Part shown: positions 60,919 through 64,000 of the stretch, piece after piece
Position numbering within the stretch: position 1 is the first letter of the stretch
Layout: each line of letters starts with the position of its first letter
Assembly (NCBI GenBank): GCA_023386315.1
Contig: JAEWJZ010000009.1
Location: 62,001 to 126,000, forward strand
Length of the DNA stretch: 64,000 nt
Direction of reading: 5' to 3'
DNA from: Bacillota bacterium
Lineage (GTDB): Bacteria > Bacillota > Clostridia > Lachnospirales > Lachnospiraceae
Notes under the pieces: generated by a model
The model's input: only the letters and a program-made list of their open reading frames with translations
Database searches by the model: none
Told to the model about the DNA's origin: nothing
Program-made: the position numbers and the translations under genes

Positions 60919-62421
60919 TTATATATCCCACCATTTTCGTCCGTCCTTAGCCAGAAGTTCAAAAGAAGCTTCCGGTCCCATGGACCCCGCATCATAATTG
61001 GGAAAATGTATTTTTGCCTGTTCTCTGTATTGAATCAACCGGTCTGCCACCCTCCATGCGGACTCTACCTCATCCCATCTGGAAAAAAGAGAAGCATCTC
61101 CCCTGAGGATGTCATAAATGAGCCGTTCATACGCTTCGGGGGTATTCCCCTGTATGGGATTATGGGTACTTGCATCCATTTTAGCCGGTATAATTCCACT
61201 ATGCGAATGATAATCCTTTGTATTGAACTGAAAGTAGACACCTACATTTGGCTGAATGCGAAGGATCAGCAGATTGGGTTCCTGAATATCCTTATCTTTA
61301 AAGTAAAGGATATTTGGCATGGGTTTAAATTGAATGACAATTTCAGCTGATCCATTTGCAAGCCGTTTGCCGGTCCTGAGATAGAACGGGGTACCTGCCC
61401 ATCGAAAGTTATTGATATGAAGCTTTATGGCTGCAAAGGTTTCCGTGTCGGAATTATCTGAAACATTCTCCTCTTCCCGGTATGCCGGTACATCTTTTCC
61501 TTCAATTATTCCTTTTCCATATTGTCCGAATATCACATTATTCTTTAAAAATTCCGGCGTTATATCTTCAATTGCTGCAAGAACTTTCTGCTTCTCTGAA
61601 CGAATGGAGTCCATCTGCAGATTAATTGGCGGTTCCATGGCAATCAGGGTCAGGATTTGAAAAATATGATTCTGTATCATATCTCTCATGGCACCGGACC
61701 GCTCATAATATCCGCCTCTTGAGCCAACCCCCAGTGTTTCTGTCAGGGATATCTGGATATTATCCACATGCTTATTATTCCAGACTGCTTCAAAAACAGA
61801 GTTAGCAAAGCGAAGTACCATGATATTCTGAATCATTTCTTTACCCAGGTAATGATCGATACGGTAAATGCTCGTTTCCGGATATACCTCTAATATCTTA
61901 TTGTTCAGATTTCTTGCCGTTGTTAAGTCTTTGCCAAAGGGTTTTTCTATAACAAGTCTGTTAAAATCCCGGGAACAGCATGACATATTACTGGTCTTAA
62001 GTCCTTGTACAATCGTTTCAAAATGTTCTGGTGCAACCGCCAGATAAAAAATCCTATTGCCATTTGTCTGATATTTCTGATCCAGATCCTGCAGATAAAT
62101 GTTGAGTGCATGATATCCATATATATCGGTAAAATCAAACGGATAATAATGGATCATGGCCTGTAATTTATTCCAGATTACATCATCCATTTTTTTTCTT
62201 GAGTACTTATTGACAGATGTATAAATATCCCGCTTATATTCTTCCTGGGACATGTGCCTTCTCCCTATGATTACAATGGCAAAATGTTCAGGGATCAATT
62301 TGTCCCGCACCAGATTATAGAAAGCCGGAATCAGTTTACGATGTGTCAGATCACCGGTACCGCCAAAGATTACAAAAATGGAGGATAAGTTATCATTTTT
62401 CAGATTTAATTCTTCTTTCAT
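60919..62421 (-). CDS. zwf: Glucose-6-phosphate 1-dehydrogenase
   Basis: Oxidises glucose 6-phosphate to 6-phosphogluconolactone, giving NADPH. It has 500 residues. The N-terminal cofactor loop is FVIFGGTGDLTHRKL, and the substrate and catalytic motif is RIDHYLGKE with the following MIQNIMVLRFAN. The ATG at 62421 is chosen because of the GGAAAGGA site upstream; the frame is open for 31 codons more into gnd. It follows gnd by 28 bp and precedes the cyclase-family gene. Confidence 0.95.
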   Translation of the reverse strand: MKEELNLKNDNLSSIFVIFGGTGDLTHRKLIPAFYNLVRDKLIPEHFAIVIIGRRHMSQEEYKRDIYTSVNKYSRKKMDDVIWNKLQAMIHYYPFDFTDIYGYHALNIYLQDLDQKYQTNGNRIFYLAVAPEHFETIVQGLKTSNMSCCSRDFNRLVIEKPFGKDLTTARNLNNKILEVYPETSIYRIDHYLGKEMIQNIMVLRFANSVFEAVWNNKHVDNIQISLTETLGVGSRGGYYERSGAMRDMIQNHIFQILTLIAMEPPINLQMDSIRSEKQKVLAAIEDITPEFLKNNVIFGQYGKGIIEGKDVPAYREEENVSDNSDTETFAAIKLHINNFRWAGTPFYLRTGKRLANGSAEIVIQFKPMPNILYFKDKDIQEPNLLILRIQPNVGVYFQFNTKDYHSHSGIIPAKMDASTHNPIQGNTPEAYERLIYDILRGDASLFSRWDEVESAWRVADRLIQYREQAKIHFPNYDAGSMGPEASFELLAKDGRKWWDI

Positions 62422-62449
62422 TCTGAACTTTCCTTTCCCATTGTTTTCC

Positions 62450-63853
62450 TTACTCTTCCCATTGTGTATGGAAGATACCCTCTTTATCCTTGCGTTCATA
62501 GGTATGCGCGCCAAAGAAATCTCTCTGTGCCTGTAACAGATTTATTGGCAGTTCCGCTGAACGGTAGCTGTCATAATAAGCCAATGAACTTGAAAAACCT
62601 GGAACCGGGATACCATAGTTTATGGCTGTTGTAATCGTCTCTCTCCATTCCTTCTGGTAATTATTCAGGATACTGCTAAAATAATCCTCAAATAACAGGT
62701 TTTTCAGCTCAGGATTTTTTTCATAAGCCAGGGCAATCTGATTCAGGAACTGGGCTCTGATAATACAGCCGCCCCGGAAAATTTTTGCAATTTCACTATA
62801 AGATAAGTCCCAATGATATAGCCTGGAAGCATTTTTTAATAATCCAAAACCCTGTGCATAAGCGCAGATTTTACTTGCATACAGAGCCTTTCGTATTGAT
62901 TCAATTAACTCTTCTGGTTTTTGTTTCAGGGTATCTGCCCCCCGAAGCAGCCTGTTTGCTGTTACTCGTTCCTCTTTCATGGCAGAAAGATATCTCTCAT
63001 ATACTGCTGCAGTAATCGTGGGAGTAGGTGCACCCAGATCAAGAGATATCTGTCCCGTCCATTTGCCCGTACCTTTCTGTCCTGCCACATCCAGTATCTT
63101 ATCAACCAGATAGCCCTGGCCCTGTTCATCCTTTGTCTGGAATATCTTTGCTGTAATAGCAATGAGATAACTGTTCAGCTCCCCCTGATTCCACTGGTCA
63201 AAGATATCATGCAGCTGCTCTGGTTCCAGTCCCAGTACATGCTTCATGATGGAGTAAGCCTCACTGATTAATTGCATATCCGCGTATTCTATTCCGTTGT
63301 GGACCATTTTTACAAAATGTCCTGCGCCGTTTTCACCGATATAAGTACTGCAGGCATCCTGGCCCACTTTAGCAGAGATTGCAGTCAAAACCGGTTCCAG
63401 CCCGTCATAGGCTTCTCTGGCTCCTCCTGACATAATGGCGGGTCCTTTTCTGGCGCCTTCCTCTCCTCCGGAGATTCCGGTTCCAAGATAATAAAATCCC
63501 TTTTCTTCCAGTTCCTTACTTCTTCGCATGGTATCCAGATAATAGGAATTGCCTCCATCCATGAGGATATCTCCTTTATCCAGATAAGGAAGCAGCTTAT
63601 GAATGGTATCATCCACTGCTTCGCCGGCTTTCACCATCAATATGATTCTCCGGGGTGTATCAAGGGAATCAGCAAATTCTTTCAGGGAATAGAAACCCAG
63701 GATGTCTTTATCCCCGTATTCCTCTGATAATTCATTTGTTTTGTCTGGTGTTCTGTTATATACTGCTACTGAGTAACCGTGATCAGCAATGTTTAATGCA
63801 AGATTTTTTCCCATTACTGCAAGACCAATTACCCCTATCTGCTGTTTTTTCAT
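62450..63853 (-). CDS. gnd: 6-phosphogluconate dehydrogenase, decarboxylating
   Basis: Converts 6-phosphogluconate to ribulose 5-phosphate and CO2 with NADP+. The 467-residue protein is of the standard type. The Rossmann loop is GVIGLAVMGKNLALN, with ILMDGGNSYYLDT and GGEEGARKGPAIMSGG. HFVKMVHNGIEYADMQLI holds the catalytic lysine, and DVAGQKGTGKWT follows. AGGAGAG precedes the ATG. It is the first gene of the operon with zwf; a lactonase gene was not seen. Confidence 0.97.
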   Translation of the reverse strand: MKKQQIGVIGLAVMGKNLALNIADHGYSVAVYNRTPDKTNELSEEYGDKDILGFYSLKEFADSLDTPRRIILMVKAGEAVDDTIHKLLPYLDKGDILMDGGNSYYLDTMRRSKELEEKGFYYLGTGISGGEEGARKGPAIMSGGAREAYDGLEPVLTAISAKVGQDACSTYIGENGAGHFVKMVHNGIEYADMQLISEAYSIMKHVLGLEPEQLHDIFDQWNQGELNSYLIAITAKIFQTKDEQGQGYLVDKILDVAGQKGTGKWTGQISLDLGAPTPTITAAVYERYLSAMKEERVTANRLLRGADTLKQKPEELIESIRKALYASKICAYAQGFGLLKNASRLYHWDLSYSEIAKIFRGGCIIRAQFLNQIALAYEKNPELKNLLFEDYFSSILNNYQKEWRETITTAINYGIPVPGFSSSLAYYDSYRSAELPINLLQAQRDFFGAHTYERKDKEGIFHTQWEE

Positions 63854-64000
63854 ATATATCTCTCCTTTTTGTTTCAGTTAGTGGATTCTTGTTATGTTTT
63901 TTTATTATATATACAGTTGGTTTAATCTTCTGTAATTAAGTTACATAAGGAACCGGTCCAGGAAAATTTTCTAATACTTCTTGTCAAATACTCCTTTATA
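63854..64000. other. Upstream region of gnd
   Basis: AT-rich region without an ORF. A minus-strand TATAAT near 63905 may be a -10, and TTGACA lies at 63982-63987, but they are not paired at the normal spacing, so the promoter is unresolved. Confidence 0.35.

Overview
The window looks like a chromosomal segment of an anaerobic, low-to-mid GC Firmicute of the Clostridia, most likely Lachnospiraceae close to the Lacrimispora / Clostridium sphenoides-saccharolyticum group. This is inferred from gene content and style, not from a search. Supporting features are a Trp T-box before trpEGDCFBA, a TPP riboswitch before a short ThiC plus ThiW, a recA-recX-rny-dac run, a GntR/LacI-type AraR, AGGAGG ribosome sites and sigma-A type promoters with 16-17 nt spacers. 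I saw no rRNA, tRNA or CRISPR.

Layout. 1-1.1 kb: a NUDIX hydrolase (cut by the window edge) and proC, minus strand. 1.2-4.4 kb: a glucose-family PTS EIICBA gene preceded by a promoter, an RNA antiterminator site and an overlapping terminator, and followed by the gene for a LicT/GlcT-type antiterminator. 4.4-11.3 kb: a T-box and the complete tryptophan operon. 11.3-13.4 kb: TPP riboswitch, thiC, thiW. 13.4-14.6 kb: a methyltransferase with an unassigned leader RNA. 14.6-17.7 kb: lacZ (minus).

17.7-25.4 kb is the accessory part. It holds a secreted LamG/FnIII/Big2 protein, remnants of a cell-wall-binding protein and of a tyrosine integrase with a matching 16-bp direct repeat, a LysM protein divergent from a DUF2935-like protein, a HAD phosphatase, a lipoprotein and two AraC-type regulators. 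A MFS transporter follows. 26.8-34.1 kb is an L-arabinose operon (minus: tal-abfA-araA-araB-araD-araR) with a candidate AraR operator on its promoter. It would release arabinose from arabinosides, convert it to xylulose 5-phosphate and feed the pentose phosphate pathway; no dedicated arabinose transporter is present unless the MFS gene serves.

34.4-45.7 kb is housekeeping on the minus strand: a D-Ala-D-Ala carboxypeptidase, RNase Y, RecX, RecA with an SOS box, a subtilisin-like protease, LysA-type decarboxylase, pyruvate kinase, a rhomboid-like membrane protein and CorA. 45.9-50.2 kb is a 1421-residue fused acyl-CoA dehydratase activase-like protein. 50.2-51.5 kb is a two-gene unit of unknown function.

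51.9-57.1 kb is the most interesting region: five AT-rich, overlapping genes encoding a GT21-like membrane glycosyltransferase, a 3-beta-HSD-like reductase, a metallo-beta-lactamase-fold hydrolase, an F390-synthetase-like adenylating enzyme and a KAS III-like enzyme with an intact Cys-His-Asn triad. The set recalls the OleA/C/D logic of head-to-head acyl condensation, with a glycosyltransferase added and OleB replaced by an MBL hydrolase. It is a candidate undescribed lipid or glycolipid pathway. 57.2-60.2 kb is a polar amino-acid ABC transporter with a cytidylate-kinase-like gene, and 60.3-63.9 kb is a gnd-zwf-cyclase operon (oxidative pentose phosphate branch).
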